64,000 nt of DNA from Streptomyces malachitofuscus (GCF_014650055.1 NZ_BMUF01000001.1:124001-188000); one strand, 5' to 3'; positions 24,895 through 34,020 are shown, counted from the first letter of the stretch. The notes: generated by a model not told the origin, from the letters alone. A program made the numbers and translations.

Positions 24895-26532
24895 GTGAGT
24901 CAGCACAGGCAGCACAGTCAGCACAGGCGGCGCTCGATGGCGGGGGCGGTGAGGGAGCGACGGGCGCTGGTCGCGGCCGTCGCCGCCGGCGCGCTGGTGG
25001 CGGGGACCGGCGTGGGCATCGGCCTGTGGGTGTCCTCGGACGGCGACGGCGCGTCCGAGGGGTCGACGGCGGCGGAGAGCCCCACCCCGAGCCCCACCCG
25101 CAGCTACCCGCTGTCGAAGGCGCCGCGCACCATACCCGCCGTCCGCGAGCACGCGGCGGAGCGTGGTCCCGGGTGGCGTCCCGCGCGGGACCACCGGGTG
25201 GTCGTGGCCGATCCGGCGCTGGCCGACGAGGGCCGGCTGATAGCGGGCGAGCTGGGGCTGACGTACGCGGGCGAGAAGGACGACGAGCGGGACGGGGACC
25301 TCCGGCTGGAGCTGAACCGCGGCGCCGGCGCGAACCCCGAGTCGTACACGATGACCGTGCGCGGCGGTCGGGTGACCGTGACCGCCCCGGCCGAGGCGGG
25401 CGTGTTCTACGGCACCCGCACCCTCAAGCAGGAGATAGCCGGGGACGGCACCGCACCCGAGGGCGTGGTGCGCGATGAGCCGGCCAAGGAGCGGCGCGGG
25501 ATGATGCTGGACATCGCGCGCAAGCACTACAGCGCCGACTGGATAGAGGACCGGATCCGCGAACTGGGGGACCTGAAGTTCAACGAGCTCGGCCTGCACT
25601 TCTCCGACGACCAGGGCTTCCGCGTCGAGTCCGACTCCCACCCCGAGATCGTCTCGGCGGAGCATCTGACCAAGGCCCAGGTCAAGAGGATCGTCGACCT
25701 CGCGGCGAGCCGGCACATCACCGTCGTACCCGAGATCGACTCGCCCGGTCACCTCGGCGCGGTCATCGCCGCCCACCCCGACCTGCAGCTGCGCAACGTG
25801 AACGGCGGCGCCGTGCGCGGCGCGATCGACATCTCCAAGCCGGAGTCCGCCGAGATCGTGGACGACCTGCTGAACGAGTACGCCGGGCTCTTCCCCGGCG
25901 GGCAGTGGCACCTCGGCGGCGACGAGTACCAGGCGCTGGTGGTGTCCGACCCCGAGGCGTCCTTCCCGGATCTGGCCGCCGCCGCGCGGAAGAAGTACGG
26001 CTCCGGCGCGACCGTCGAGGACCTGACGACCGGCTGGCTCAACGACCGGGCCGCCACCGTCCGCGCCCACGACCGCACGCCCCGCGCCTGGAACGACGGC
26101 TTCTTCCGCGGCGGTTCGGTGCAGGCCGACAAGGACATCCGGGTCGCCTACTGGACGGGCAAGGAGATCGGGGCCCGGGAGCCCGCCGAGTATCTGCGCG
26201 AGGGCCGCGAGGTCATCAACTACAACGACGAGTTCCTCTACTACGTGCTCGGCGAGCCCCTGACCTTCGTCTATCCGACGGGGGAGCGGATCTACGAGCA
26301 GTGGACGCCGCTGGTGCTGCGCGGCACCACCGCGGTCCCCGAGCGGTACGACGACCAGATACTCGGCGGGTCCTTCGCCATCTGGGGCGACCTGCCCCGC
26401 TCCCAGACCCAGGACCAGATCGCGGCCGGCATCCGCATGCCGCTGCGGGCGACCGTCCAGAAGCTGTGGGACCCGGACGAACCCGAGCTGTCCTGGACGC
26501 AGTTCCGGAGCCTGGCGGACGAACTGGGCTGA
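24895..26532 (+). CDS. secreted GH20 beta-N-acetylhexosaminidase
   Basis: About 545 residues. An N-terminal anchor or signal helix (ALVAAVAAGALVAGTG) is followed by a Ser/Pro/Thr linker, a GH20b-like alpha/beta domain to about residue 200, then the GH20 barrel. The catalytic Asp-Glu pair is in LGGDEYQA near residue 343. It would cleave terminal GlcNAc/GalNAc from chitin oligomers or wall glycans outside the cell. GTG 24895 was taken as start; an ATG at 24937 is also possible, and neither has a strong RBS. Two near-identical GTCAGCACAGGC stretches lie between the two candidates. It is divergent from the OHCU-like gene. Confidence 0.9.
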   Translation: MSQHRQHSQHRRRSMAGAVRERRALVAAVAAGALVAGTGVGIGLWVSSDGDGASEGSTAAESPTPSPTRSYPLSKAPRTIPAVREHAAERGPGWRPARDHRVVVADPALADEGRLIAGELGLTYAGEKDDERDGDLRLELNRGAGANPESYTMTVRGGRVTVTAPAEAGVFYGTRTLKQEIAGDGTAPEGVVRDEPAKERRGMMLDIARKHYSADWIEDRIRELGDLKFNELGLHFSDDQGFRVESDSHPEIVSAEHLTKAQVKRIVDLAASRHITVVPEIDSPGHLGAVIAAHPDLQLRNVNGGAVRGAIDISKPESAEIVDDLLNEYAGLFPGGQWHLGGDEYQALVVSDPEASFPDLAAAARKKYGSGATVEDLTTGWLNDRAATVRAHDRTPRAWNDGFFRGGSVQADKDIRVAYWTGKEIGAREPAEYLREGREVINYNDEFLYYVLGEPLTFVYPTGERIYEQWTPLVLRGTTAVPERYDDQILGGSFAIWGDLPRSQTQDQIAAGIRMPLRATVQKLWDPDEPELSWTQFRSLADELG

Positions 26533-26645
26533 CCGCCGCGCCGGCCCGTCCCCCCGACGGATTGCCGCATAAGCCTGCGAACCCCCGTGCGACTGTGGTG
26601 GTGTTTTCGTGATCCGAACCGACACACCGGGGGGAACGGCAGCAC

Positions 26646-27152
26646 ATGGGCTACTGGGGGTATTTCGTCGTGGGCCGCGGGGAGCGGCCGCTCGCCGAAT
26701 CGGACGCGCTGGCCGGTGCGGCCGGGGGCCTGACCCTGCGCACCACGGCGCCGGACGGATGGCAGGTGTGGGAGTACCCGGGCGGCGAGGGCGACATCGG
26801 GAACATGAACGACCTGGCCCGGGAGACCGGCGCGCCCGCGTTGTTCGGATACGTCATGGACAGCGACTGCGTGGTCGTGGAGGCGGCGTCACCGGAGAGC
26901 GGGGCGTGGACGACCTGCCTCGCGCGGACCGCCATGGCCGGCTATCTCGACGGACAGCAGGAAGGGCTCACCGTCGACGACTACTTCCTGGAGCCCGCCG
27001 ACGCGGCCGAACGGGCCGTCTTCTGGGCCGAGGAGGCGGGGCACACGGTGGCCGCCGAGGACCTGGTCGAGATCCTCAAGGCCGACCCCGACCCGGTGGC
27101 CGAAAACCTCTTCTTCCGTCTTCTCGACCGGCTCGGAGTGGTGCCCGAGTGA
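26646..27152 (+). CDS. conserved hypothetical protein
   Basis: A 168-residue acidic, soluble protein beginning MGYWGYFVVGRGERPL. It has no signal peptide and no membrane segment. The mid-part (NMNDLARETGAPALFGYVMDSDC) and the helical C-terminus (AAEDLVEILKADPDPVAENLFF) suggest a compact alpha/beta fold. The coding bias is typical and an RBS-like GGGGGGAACGG precedes the ATG. I do not recognise a characterised family. It is probably a cytosolic protein of unknown role. Confidence 0.78.
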   Translation: MGYWGYFVVGRGERPLAESDALAGAAGGLTLRTTAPDGWQVWEYPGGEGDIGNMNDLARETGAPALFGYVMDSDCVVVEAASPESGAWTTCLARTAMAGYLDGQQEGLTVDDYFLEPADAAERAVFWAEEAGHTVAAEDLVEILKADPDPVAENLFFRLLDRLGVVPE

Positions 27153-27259
27153 CACTCCGGGCTCATCGCACGCAGTAAGGGACGATGCGGGCTCCGTGAG
27201 GGACGAGGCCCGTGAAGGGCCTCTTCCGGGGCCTGTGACGACCCGCAAGGGAGGCGTGG

Positions 27260-27817
27260 ATGAGCCTGGTGGAACTGATCGCACAGGCCGACGAGCGCGG
27301 GCTGGCCGTGAGCGGGTTGGCTTGTTTGGACCGGTGCGTGCCGTTGCTGGGCGGCGACGACGAGGTGCTGCGCCCGCTGTGGGCGAGCCTCGCGGAGGAC
27401 GCCGCCGCCGGCGACTGGGCCGAACGGCTGGAGCAGGCGCGCGGCAAGCTGGACACGGCGGCCGGGGACGAGGACGAGTCCGTGGTGCTCGCGCACACGA
27501 TGCTCGCCACCGCCCCCGCGGAGCGGTCGGCCGCCGGGCTGCGGGAGTGGGCCGACGCGTGCTCCCTCGCCGCGCTGCGGATCCACCGGCTGCTGGACGG
27601 CGCCGCCGACGACGGCGGCCCGGCTGACGTGTGCCGTGAGGGCGAGGCCGACGGCCTGTCGCCGCTCCTGGCCGCCGAACTGCGCCGCCAGGTGTCCGTG
27701 CTGGAGCTTCTGTCCGCCCACGGGCCGGCGGGGCTGCGGAGCGCGCTGGAGGTGTCCACGGAGGGGCGGCGGGTGCTCCGCGCGGCGGTGTCCCGTCGCA
27801 GCCGCAGGGACGGCTGA
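27260..27817 (+). CDS. conserved hypothetical protein
   Basis: A 185-residue, mostly helical, Ala/Leu/Glu-rich soluble protein starting MSLVELIAQADERGLAVSG, with GGGAGG upstream of the ATG. There is a Cys at LACLDRCVPLL and another near VCREGEAD. No known domain is evident. It follows the preceding hypothetical gene on the same strand by 107 bp. Confidence 0.72.
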   Translation: MSLVELIAQADERGLAVSGLACLDRCVPLLGGDDEVLRPLWASLAEDAAAGDWAERLEQARGKLDTAAGDEDESVVLAHTMLATAPAERSAAGLREWADACSLAALRIHRLLDGAADDGGPADVCREGEADGLSPLLAAELRRQVSVLELLSAHGPAGLRSALEVSTEGRRVLRAAVSRRSRRDG

Positions 27818-27913
27818 GGGGCTGCTGTAACCGTCCTGGGGTGGTCCTGCGCCCGTTGTGGGAACCCCCGGAATCCGGGTGACGAAACGCTTCGCCGCAG
27901 CGCTCTTCAGGAT

Positions 27914-28327
27914 GTGACGACTGCGACGACTGTGACGACACAGCAGGAGACCAGGCCCTCGGCGGCGACGAAGCCGGTCCGCTGGGCGGCGGACGCGGTG
28001 GCGGCGATGCGTGAGGGGGCACGGCTGCGCCTCGACTACTCGGCGCGCAGTCTGTGGAGCGTCGACCGGATGATCGAGGACATACGCCGGGAGGCGGCAC
28101 CGTACGCCGCCGTGGAACTGGTGCTGCGCGGACTGGGCGCCTACGCCGGTGAGGTGATCGTCCGTCAGGCCGGGGGCGAGTGGTGGGCCTCCGGCGGCGA
28201 CCACTGGGTCCGCACCCCCGACGGCCGTCTCTGGGACCCGATCGACGAGGCCCGGCGCTGCTACACCCACGACGGGTCGCTGCGGCTGCTGTGCCGGGAC
28301 GCCGCCGGCGGAGGACCGCGCCCGTGA
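27914..28327 (+). CDS. uncharacterised protein, paralog of the 31646-32077 product
   Basis: A 137-residue soluble protein. The core runs RLDYSARSLWSVDRMI, GLGAYAGEVIVRQAGGEW, then RTPDGRLWDPIDEARR. The product of 31646-32077 has the same order: LDYSVASLRVVDALV, ALGAYVGEVLVRRAGGVW, RMPDGRIWNPVGKV. The two are clear paralogs and flank the amidase gene. The family resembles DUF3806-like proteins. The GTG start has only a weak AGGA upstream, so the N-terminus is uncertain. Confidence 0.75.
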   Translation: MTTATTVTTQQETRPSAATKPVRWAADAVAAMREGARLRLDYSARSLWSVDRMIEDIRREAAPYAAVELVLRGLGAYAGEVIVRQAGGEWWASGGDHWVRTPDGRLWDPIDEARRCYTHDGSLRLLCRDAAGGGPRP

Positions 28328-28441
28328 CCCCGCATCCCGCCCGGCCGCGCGCGGTGTGACGTTCCCACGCGCCGCGGCGCAGGAAAGGGCGGCTCGAATG
28401 GTCCCCGTCGTGTCGATGACCGACGAGGGCCGGGAGGCCGC

Positions 28442-28570
28442 ATGGCGAAGGAGTTCTGGCGGACGGTCCGCTGGGCGATCGAGCAGGACAACTGGACGGC
28501 GCGCCTGGTCGTGCTGCTCCTGACGGCCGCGGTGGCCGGTGCCGTCTGCGTGGCGGCCACCGGCCGGTAG
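28442..28570 (+). CDS. 42-residue single-pass membrane protein
   Basis: A short ORF from ATG 28442, preceded by GGGAGG at four bases. The product starts MAKEFWRTVRWAIEQDNW and continues into one hydrophobic helix (ARLVVLLLTAAVAGAVCVAA), then stops. Its N-in topology with an amphipathic, positively charged N-terminus is typical of small membrane proteins. Function is unknown. A convergent terminator follows. Confidence 0.62.
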   Translation: MAKEFWRTVRWAIEQDNWTARLVVLLLTAAVAGAVCVAATGR

Positions 28571-28599
28571 AGCGCGCCGGCCGGTGCCGGACACGAAAC

Positions 28600-28637
28600 G
28601 GCCGGGGTCCCGCGTGCACCGCGCGGGGCCCCGACCG
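28600..28637. terminator. bidirectional terminator between convergent genes
   Basis: A strong GC-rich imperfect hairpin (CGGCCGGGGTCCCGCG pairing with CGCGGGGCCCCGACCG around TGCAC) sits between the small membrane protein gene and the amidase gene, which converge here. Confidence 0.65.
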
Positions 28638-28651
28638 TCGTCGTCACCGGG

Positions 28652-31357
28652 TCACGGTGTCAGCGTGCTGCCCAGCCGGACGTCCGCCGCCAGGCCGAAC
28701 GCGCCCCTGCCGTAGAACACCGTGTCGCCGTACCCGAGTCCCGAGCTGTTGCTCGGGAGGTACAGGACCGCGCCGTCCCACGTGTCCTCGCCGTCCGCGC
28801 CGAACGTCAGGTCCGCGCGGCCGTAGCCCGACAGGTCCGTCAGGGACACCGCGGATCCGAACCGGTCACCGGACTCCGTGGCGCCGGGGACGCCGGAGGT
28901 GTCCTGGGACACGAACACCGAGCCGGAGCCGGTGATGCCGGACGACGTGCCCCGGACCAGGATCGCGGCGCCCGCGTCCTTGCGGTTGGCGCCGTCGCGG
29001 CTGAGGTCCTCGCCGGGGGAGCCGGCCAGGACGTCCGCGTACCCGTCGGCGTTGTGGTCGCCGACCGACACCGAGGTGCCCAGCGCGTCGCCGACCTCGT
29101 TGCCGCCGGGGACCCCGGTGGTGTCCTGGTGGACCGTCTTCATGCCGGTGGTGGTGAACCCGGACGACGTGCCGAGCAGCATGGTGATCCGCCCGCCCGA
29201 CGTCGTACCGCCGGACTCCTCGGCCGCCGGCTGGCCGATGACGATGTCGTCGTAGCCGTTGCCGTTGATGTCGCCCGCGGCGATGGAACGCCCGCCCTTG
29301 ACGGACAGGACGCCGGCCTTGGTCAGACCGGACGCGGAGCCCGCGAAGCGGACCACGCGGCTGATGCCGCCGGTGTCGCGGTAGTTGAGCGCGACGTCCG
29401 CGTAGCCGTCCCGGTTGAAGTCGCCGCTCGCGGCGTCCAGATGGGCGAGGGCCCCCGTGGCCGTGGTGAGCGTGCCGGACCTGGTGGCGCCGCCGGTGTG
29501 CCGGGCGTTCCAGTTGCCGCCGTTGCCGGAGCCGGCGGCGAACACGTCCGCCTTGCCGTCGCCGTTGAAGTCGCCGACGGCGACCGTGGTACCGAGCTTC
29601 GCGCCGGTCTCGGTGACCCCCGACGTGGTGTACCCGAAACCGGTGTTCAGCTCCGGCCCGTACATCACCACGACCGAGCCGCGGTCGGCGTGGCCGCTGG
29701 TGTCGTTCTCGCCGGGGACACCGATCGCGAGGTCGGCGTGGCCGTCGCCGTTGACGTCGCCCCACGCGGTCGAGGTGCCGAAGCCGTCACCGGACTCGTC
29801 GTTGCCCGAGACGCCGGGGCTGCTCTGCATGAGCGTCGTGCGGGCACCGGTGACCGGGCCGGCGGTGCCGCCCGGGACCACCGAGACGCTGCCGGCGCCG
29901 CTCTGCACCCGCGGGGTGCCGGCGGCCAGGTCGGCCAGGCCGTCCCGGTTGTAGTCCGAGGTGGCCAGGGCGTGGGAGATGCCCGGGGTCTTGGCGAGCG
30001 CGGCGATCCGGGACAGCTTCGGGTAGAAGTTCTTGCCCGGGCAGGCCGTGTAGTTGGTGTCCCGGTGGCCGAAGACGCGCGGCAGGGTGACCGACTCACC
30101 CTTGTCGATCTTGTTGCCGTTGACCCCGGCCTCCGTCCCGGAGGTCAGCGTGACCGTGCCGGTCGGGTCGATGCCGTACATCCCGAACTTCCAGGCGACG
30201 ACGCGGGCGATCGAGTCCATCGCGGCCCGGCTGGGCTGCGCGCTCTCGAAGTTGCCGATGTAGGAGATGCCGAGCGTGTCGGTGTTGAAGCCGACGTCGT
30301 GCGCGCCGACCACCGGCAGGTCCATGCCGCCGCTGCGGCCCTCGAAGATCTGGCCGCAGCGGTCGACGACGAAGTTGTAGCCGATGTCGTAGTAGCCGCG
30401 GGCGAAGTGCTCCTGCTGGATGGAGCGCATCCGGGCGCGCGAGTCGGCGCAGGACACGCCGTTGTCGCTGTCGACGCCGGTGTGGTGGATGACGGCGGCC
30501 TTGATCTCGGTGCCGTAGCTCGGCGTGCCGTCGTAGTCCGTGGACGCGCCCCACTCGGCCTGCGTGATGACCGGCGGCTTCACGACCGTCGAGGGGCGGG
30601 GCTCGGGAACGGTGGGCGTCGGGGAGGGCGACGCGCTGCCCGTGGCGGTCCCGGACGGGGTTCCGCTCGGCGTCGCGGCCGCGGTGTCCGTGGCCGTCTC
30701 CGTCGCGGGCGCCGACGACGGCTCGGTGTCCTGCGGCTGGGTCCCGGTCGGCGCCGGGGTCACCGGGGCGGTGGTGTCCGCCGCGAACGCGACCGGGTCC
30801 ATGTCCGCCACGTCCGGCGCGCCCTCGGGGTCCGTACCGGGGTCGAGCAGCTTGACGTCCATCCCGGTCGGCTGGCCGCCCGCCTGGGTGCCGTCGTCCT
30901 TCACCACCCGGACCTCGACGCCGTCGGCGTCGCCGGTCCACAGCGAGGCCGTGCCGCCCCGGGTGGCCGCCCGCTCGCCCTCGGCGCCGTCGGCCTGGTT
31001 GGGCTCCTGCTCCAGCTCCTTCCAGCCGGACCACTTGCCCGTCTCGAGGTCCCTGGTGCGCACCTCGGGCGTGCCCTTGGCCTCCGACTCCGGGTTGTCC
31101 CAGGTCACGAGCACCGCGCTGAACTGCTCGGTGGTCTGCCGGTCCAGCCCCCGGCGGCCGGAACCCCGGTTCTCCAGCTTCAGCGTGTGGATGCTCGGAT
31201 CGCGGGGCTTCTCCGCGGTCTCGGCCGGCGCGGACGACTGGTCGGCCACCGCGTACGTGACGACGCCCGCGCCGCTGAGCACGACGGCTCCGACGGTCAG
31301 CCACGCCCGCCGTCTCAGGCTGAGCGGCTTGTACGCATGGGTCCTGCGAGGACTCAA
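28652..31357 (-). CDS. secreted PGRP-type N-acetylmuramoyl-L-alanine amidase with FG-GAP repeats
   Basis: A 901-residue exported protein. Signal helix residues ~17-38, then a region with a Pro/Ser/Thr linker (to ~270), a PGRP/amidase_2 domain (~275-440), and a long C-terminal series of FG-GAP/VCBS repeats (DxNxDGxxDL pattern, e.g. SDYNRDGLADLAAG). The amidase keeps the zinc ligands: His in VIHHTG, His in VFGHRD and Cys in ACPG. It would cut the peptide from muramic acid in peptidoglycan, with the propeller probably binding wall or partner. The start is a TTG at 31357 with GGGGTGGGG upstream. A 19-bp palindrome lies in the promoter at 31389-31407. Confidence 0.92.
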   Translation of the reverse strand: MSPRRTHAYKPLSLRRRAWLTVGAVVLSGAGVVTYAVADQSSAPAETAEKPRDPSIHTLKLENRGSGRRGLDRQTTEQFSAVLVTWDNPESEAKGTPEVRTRDLETGKWSGWKELEQEPNQADGAEGERAATRGGTASLWTGDADGVEVRVVKDDGTQAGGQPTGMDVKLLDPGTDPEGAPDVADMDPVAFAADTTAPVTPAPTGTQPQDTEPSSAPATETATDTAAATPSGTPSGTATGSASPSPTPTVPEPRPSTVVKPPVITQAEWGASTDYDGTPSYGTEIKAAVIHHTGVDSDNGVSCADSRARMRSIQQEHFARGYYDIGYNFVVDRCGQIFEGRSGGMDLPVVGAHDVGFNTDTLGISYIGNFESAQPSRAAMDSIARVVAWKFGMYGIDPTGTVTLTSGTEAGVNGNKIDKGESVTLPRVFGHRDTNYTACPGKNFYPKLSRIAALAKTPGISHALATSDYNRDGLADLAAGTPRVQSGAGSVSVVPGGTAGPVTGARTTLMQSSPGVSGNDESGDGFGTSTAWGDVNGDGHADLAIGVPGENDTSGHADRGSVVVMYGPELNTGFGYTTSGVTETGAKLGTTVAVGDFNGDGKADVFAAGSGNGGNWNARHTGGATRSGTLTTATGALAHLDAASGDFNRDGYADVALNYRDTGGISRVVRFAGSASGLTKAGVLSVKGGRSIAAGDINGNGYDDIVIGQPAAEESGGTTSGGRITMLLGTSSGFTTTGMKTVHQDTTGVPGGNEVGDALGTSVSVGDHNADGYADVLAGSPGEDLSRDGANRKDAGAAILVRGTSSGITGSGSVFVSQDTSGVPGATESGDRFGSAVSLTDLSGYGRADLTFGADGEDTWDGAVLYLPSNSSGLGYGDTVFYGRGAFGLAADVRLGSTLTP

Positions 31358-31388
31358 CTACCCCACCCCTAGAAATGGAACATCGGCA

Positions 31389-31407
31389 CCACCTGTCCCA
31401 CAGGTGG
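31389..31407. promoter_or_regulatory. 19-bp perfect palindrome in the amidase promoter
   Basis: CCACCTGT, a three-base centre and ACAGGTGG form a perfect inverted repeat 32 bp upstream of the amidase start. A TTGACG -35-like hexamer lies at 31424-31419 on the minus strand, so the palindrome would overlap the spacer/-10 zone. It is either a repressor site or a leader hairpin. Confidence 0.5.
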
Positions 31408-31645
31408 CACTCACACAGCGTCAAGGCCCGGCCAAACGTCACAGCCGCGGTCACCGGATCCGTGCATCCGCCGATGTCCCTTCACGGACGTACGAGCCGC
31501 CGAAAGGTTGTACGGAATCCGTGATTCGGCTGTGTGGTGATCGCCACGTCCGTGACCCGTGATGATCACGACGTCCCACCCGCTTGATCCTCTGGGGGAA
31601 CCCGCCCGGGTTCCCCCGAGAGACCGAGCGGAGGGGCGGTGTCCC

Positions 31646-32077
31646 ATGGGGGCGGCGGACGAGCGAGTGCCGGGCGCGGGACAGATGCGCCCGTGTGCGG
31701 CGGCCTTCGTCGCCCGGGCGACCGGGCGCAGCCGGCTTCCGCTGGACTACTCCGTGGCCAGCCTGCGCGTCGTCGACGCCCTGGTCGACGGACTGCGCAA
31801 GGGCGGAACCGACAGCGAGCGGGTGCGCGGCACGCTGTTCGCCCTCGGCGCCTACGTCGGGGAGGTGCTGGTGCGCCGCGCGGGCGGCGTGTGGGTGGAC
31901 CTCGACGAGGGACAGCGCGCCTGCTTCGGCCAGCCGGTCGGGGTGCGGATGCCGGACGGACGGATCTGGAACCCGGTCGGCAAGGTGCACAACCGGTTCG
32001 AGGCGGGCCGGCAGGAATCACTGCAGACCTTCTACTTGGTGCTGCACGGGCGTGCCGGACGGACCACCGCCGCCTGA
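31646..32077 (+). CDS. uncharacterised protein, paralog of the 27914-28327 product
   Basis: A 143-residue soluble protein with LDYSVASLRVVDALVDGLR, ALGAYVGEVLVRRAGGVW and RMPDGRIWNPVGKV, matching the paralog at 27914-28327. ATG 31646 was chosen for GGAGGGG nine bases upstream; earlier in-frame starts lack an RBS. It is followed after 33 bp by the DUF3152 gene and may be co-transcribed with it. Function is unknown. Confidence 0.78.
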   Translation: MGAADERVPGAGQMRPCAAAFVARATGRSRLPLDYSVASLRVVDALVDGLRKGGTDSERVRGTLFALGAYVGEVLVRRAGGVWVDLDEGQRACFGQPVGVRMPDGRIWNPVGKVHNRFEAGRQESLQTFYLVLHGRAGRTTAA

Positions 32078-32110
32078 CGAGGAACAACGTGACATGGGGG
32101 GATTCCCGTC

Positions 32111-33139
32111 GTGGGGAAGCGTGACGGACGTGGGGAACGACGAGGGCAGGGGGAGCGGCCCGGGAAAGCGGACCGGCAGGGACGTGGAGCGGGGCCGGGG
32201 CGCGGCGACCGGCGCGGGGGCGGAAGCGATCCGCGGAGCGGAGCCGCCCGGGGGCGGTCGCGCTCGGGGGGACGGCGCTGGACCCGGACCGTACCGGCCG
32301 GACTGGCCTTCGCGGCCGTGATGGTCGCCTCGGGAGCGGCCGTGGCGTACTACCAGGACCACCGGGGAGCCTCCGCCGACGACGCGGCCGCGGCCGTCGG
32401 GGACATGCTGGAAGGGAACACCGGCGCGACCGGCGAGGCCCCGGGGTCACGGGCCCCGGAGAGCCCCGACGCCTCCCCGTCCCGGTCCCCGTCGCCCTCC
32501 GCCTCGTCCTCCCCGTCCCCCAGCACGTCCCCGTCCGCCTCCGCCTCGGCGTCGTCCGGGCGGATCGACATCCCCGCCACCGGACCCGGGACCTTCGTCA
32601 CGGCGCAGTCCGACGGCACGGTCGTCGGTACGGGAAGCCGCGTGCGGCGCTACAAGGTGCTGGTCGAGAACGGCGTCGACGTCTCGGCGAACGCGGCCGC
32701 CGCCGAGATCTCCGCGGTCCTGGCCGACCGCCGGGGCTGGACCCGGGACGGTGTGAACTCCTTCCGGCTCGTCAGCTCCGGTGCGTACGACTTCGTTGTG
32801 AAGATCGCGACGCCCGGCACGACCGACCGCATCTGCGGCGCCGCCGGTCTGCTGACCCGCGGCGAGGTCAACTGCAGCGTCGGCACGGACGTGGTGGTCA
32901 ACCTCAAGCGCTGGGTGCTGGGCTCACCGCAGTTCGACGGCCCCATCGGCGAGTACCGCGCGCTGATCGTCAACCACGAGGTCGGCCACCGCATCGGACA
33001 CGGCCACGAAACCTGCCCCGGGCCCGGCCGTCCGGCCCCCGCGATGATGCAGCAGATCAAGGGGCTGCGCGGCTGTGTCGCCAACGCCTGGCCCTACGAC
33101 CGGGACGGGTCCTACCTCGGCGGGCCCGCGGTCCCCTGA
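32111..33139 (+). CDS. DUF3152 secreted metalloprotease-like protein
   Basis: A 342-residue protein. A basic, Gly/Arg-rich cytoplasmic N-terminus (~55 residues) precedes a membrane helix (VPAGLAFAAVMVASGAAVAYY), a long Ser/Pro/Ala linker, then the DUF3152 domain. That domain ends in NHEVGHRIGHGHETCPG...AMMQQ, a zincin-like HExGH motif with an extra His. Cysteines in ICGAAG, VNCSV and GCVANAW could form disulfides. It would act outside the membrane. The family is widespread in actinobacteria without a defined substrate. Start is GTG 32111. Confidence 0.85.
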   Translation: MGKRDGRGERRGQGERPGKADRQGRGAGPGRGDRRGGGSDPRSGAARGRSRSGGRRWTRTVPAGLAFAAVMVASGAAVAYYQDHRGASADDAAAAVGDMLEGNTGATGEAPGSRAPESPDASPSRSPSPSASSSPSPSTSPSASASASSGRIDIPATGPGTFVTAQSDGTVVGTGSRVRRYKVLVENGVDVSANAAAAEISAVLADRRGWTRDGVNSFRLVSSGAYDFVVKIATPGTTDRICGAAGLLTRGEVNCSVGTDVVVNLKRWVLGSPQFDGPIGEYRALIVNHEVGHRIGHGHETCPGPGRPAPAMMQQIKGLRGCVANAWPYDRDGSYLGGPAVP

Positions 33140-33196
33140 CGGCGGGTCACCGGCCGTGACCGGCGCGGATGTGACGCATGAGGCGGGTGACGAGCT

Positions 33197-33928
33197 GTGA
33201 CACTTTCCTGGCGCCGGACGCTGATGACCGTGGGGGTGCGGGCACCGACGGACGTGCTCACGCCAAGCGATAGGGACGCGCTGCCCGCTCGGTACGGACG
33301 AGGACGGTTCTTGGGCCACGGAGGGGAATCCCGCCGCGCACAGGCGTACGACGGGGAACTGGGCGCGGCCGTCGCGCGGGCCCAGAAGGGGGACGAGGCC
33401 GCCTTCGCCGTGGCCTACCGGCTCGTACAGCCCGGGCTGCTCGGGTATGTGCGCGGGCTCGTCGGGGACGACGCCGAGGACGTGATGTCGGACGCCTGGC
33501 TGGAGATAGCCCGCGACCTGGGGAGGTTCAAGGGCGACGGGGCCGGGTTCCGGGGCTGGGCGGCGACCATCGCCCGGCACCGGGCGCTGGACCACCTGCG
33601 CCGGCAGCGGGTGCGCCCCCGGGCCTCGACGATCGAGCAGGACGTACTGGACCTGCCCGGGGCGCAGAGCACCTACGAGCAGGCCATGGAGGCCCTGTCC
33701 ACCGAGCACGCCCTCGAGCTGGTCGGCGGGCTGCCGCGGGACCAGGCCGAGGCCGTGCTGCTGCGCGTGGTGGTCGGCCTCGACGGCCCCGCCGCCGCCC
33801 GCGTCCTCGGCAAGCGTCCGGGGGCGGTACGGACGGCCGCGCACCGGGGTCTGAAACGGCTCGCCAAGCAGCTCGGTGCCGAAAGTGTGACGGATGAGGC
33901 GCCGCGGACGCTGGGTGAGTCGACATGA
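33197..33928 (+). CDS. ECF RNA polymerase sigma factor (module 1)
   Basis: A sigma factor with sigma-2 (AYRLVQPGLLGYVRGLVGDDAEDVMSDAWLEIARDL), including the DAED/AWL -10 recognition helix, and sigma-4 (LPRDQAEAVLLRVVVGLDG...LGKRPGAVRTAAHRGLKRL). It is closely related to the sigma factor at 35485-36159. GTG 33197 gives 243 residues. A TTG at 33311 would give a start nearer to that of its paralog, and the N-terminus is uncertain. A short ORF overlaps its stop (ATGA) and a putative anti-sigma gene follows. Confidence 0.9.
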   Translation: MTLSWRRTLMTVGVRAPTDVLTPSDRDALPARYGRGRFLGHGGESRRAQAYDGELGAAVARAQKGDEAAFAVAYRLVQPGLLGYVRGLVGDDAEDVMSDAWLEIARDLGRFKGDGAGFRGWAATIARHRALDHLRRQRVRPRASTIEQDVLDLPGAQSTYEQAMEALSTEHALELVGGLPRDQAEAVLLRVVVGLDGPAAARVLGKRPGAVRTAAHRGLKRLAKQLGAESVTDEAPRTLGEST

Positions 33929-34020
33929 ACATGGGCCGGGACGGCGGGCGGCGCAACGGCGACCGCCCCGGGGCGTCCGGCCCCGGCGGACCGCGACGGC
34001 CCTCGCGGGCCGGGCGCTGA
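33925..34020 (+). CDS. 31-codon ORF overlapping the sigma factor stop
   Basis: An ATG overlaps the sigma stop (ATGA), starting a 31-residue Gly/Arg/Pro-rich ORF (MNMGRDGGRRNGDRPG...). In module 2 the same position is the coupled start of the anti-sigma gene. This may be a decayed anti-sigma start, a leader peptide or noise. Confidence 0.25.
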   Translation: MNMGRDGGRRNGDRPGASGPGGPRRPSRAGR

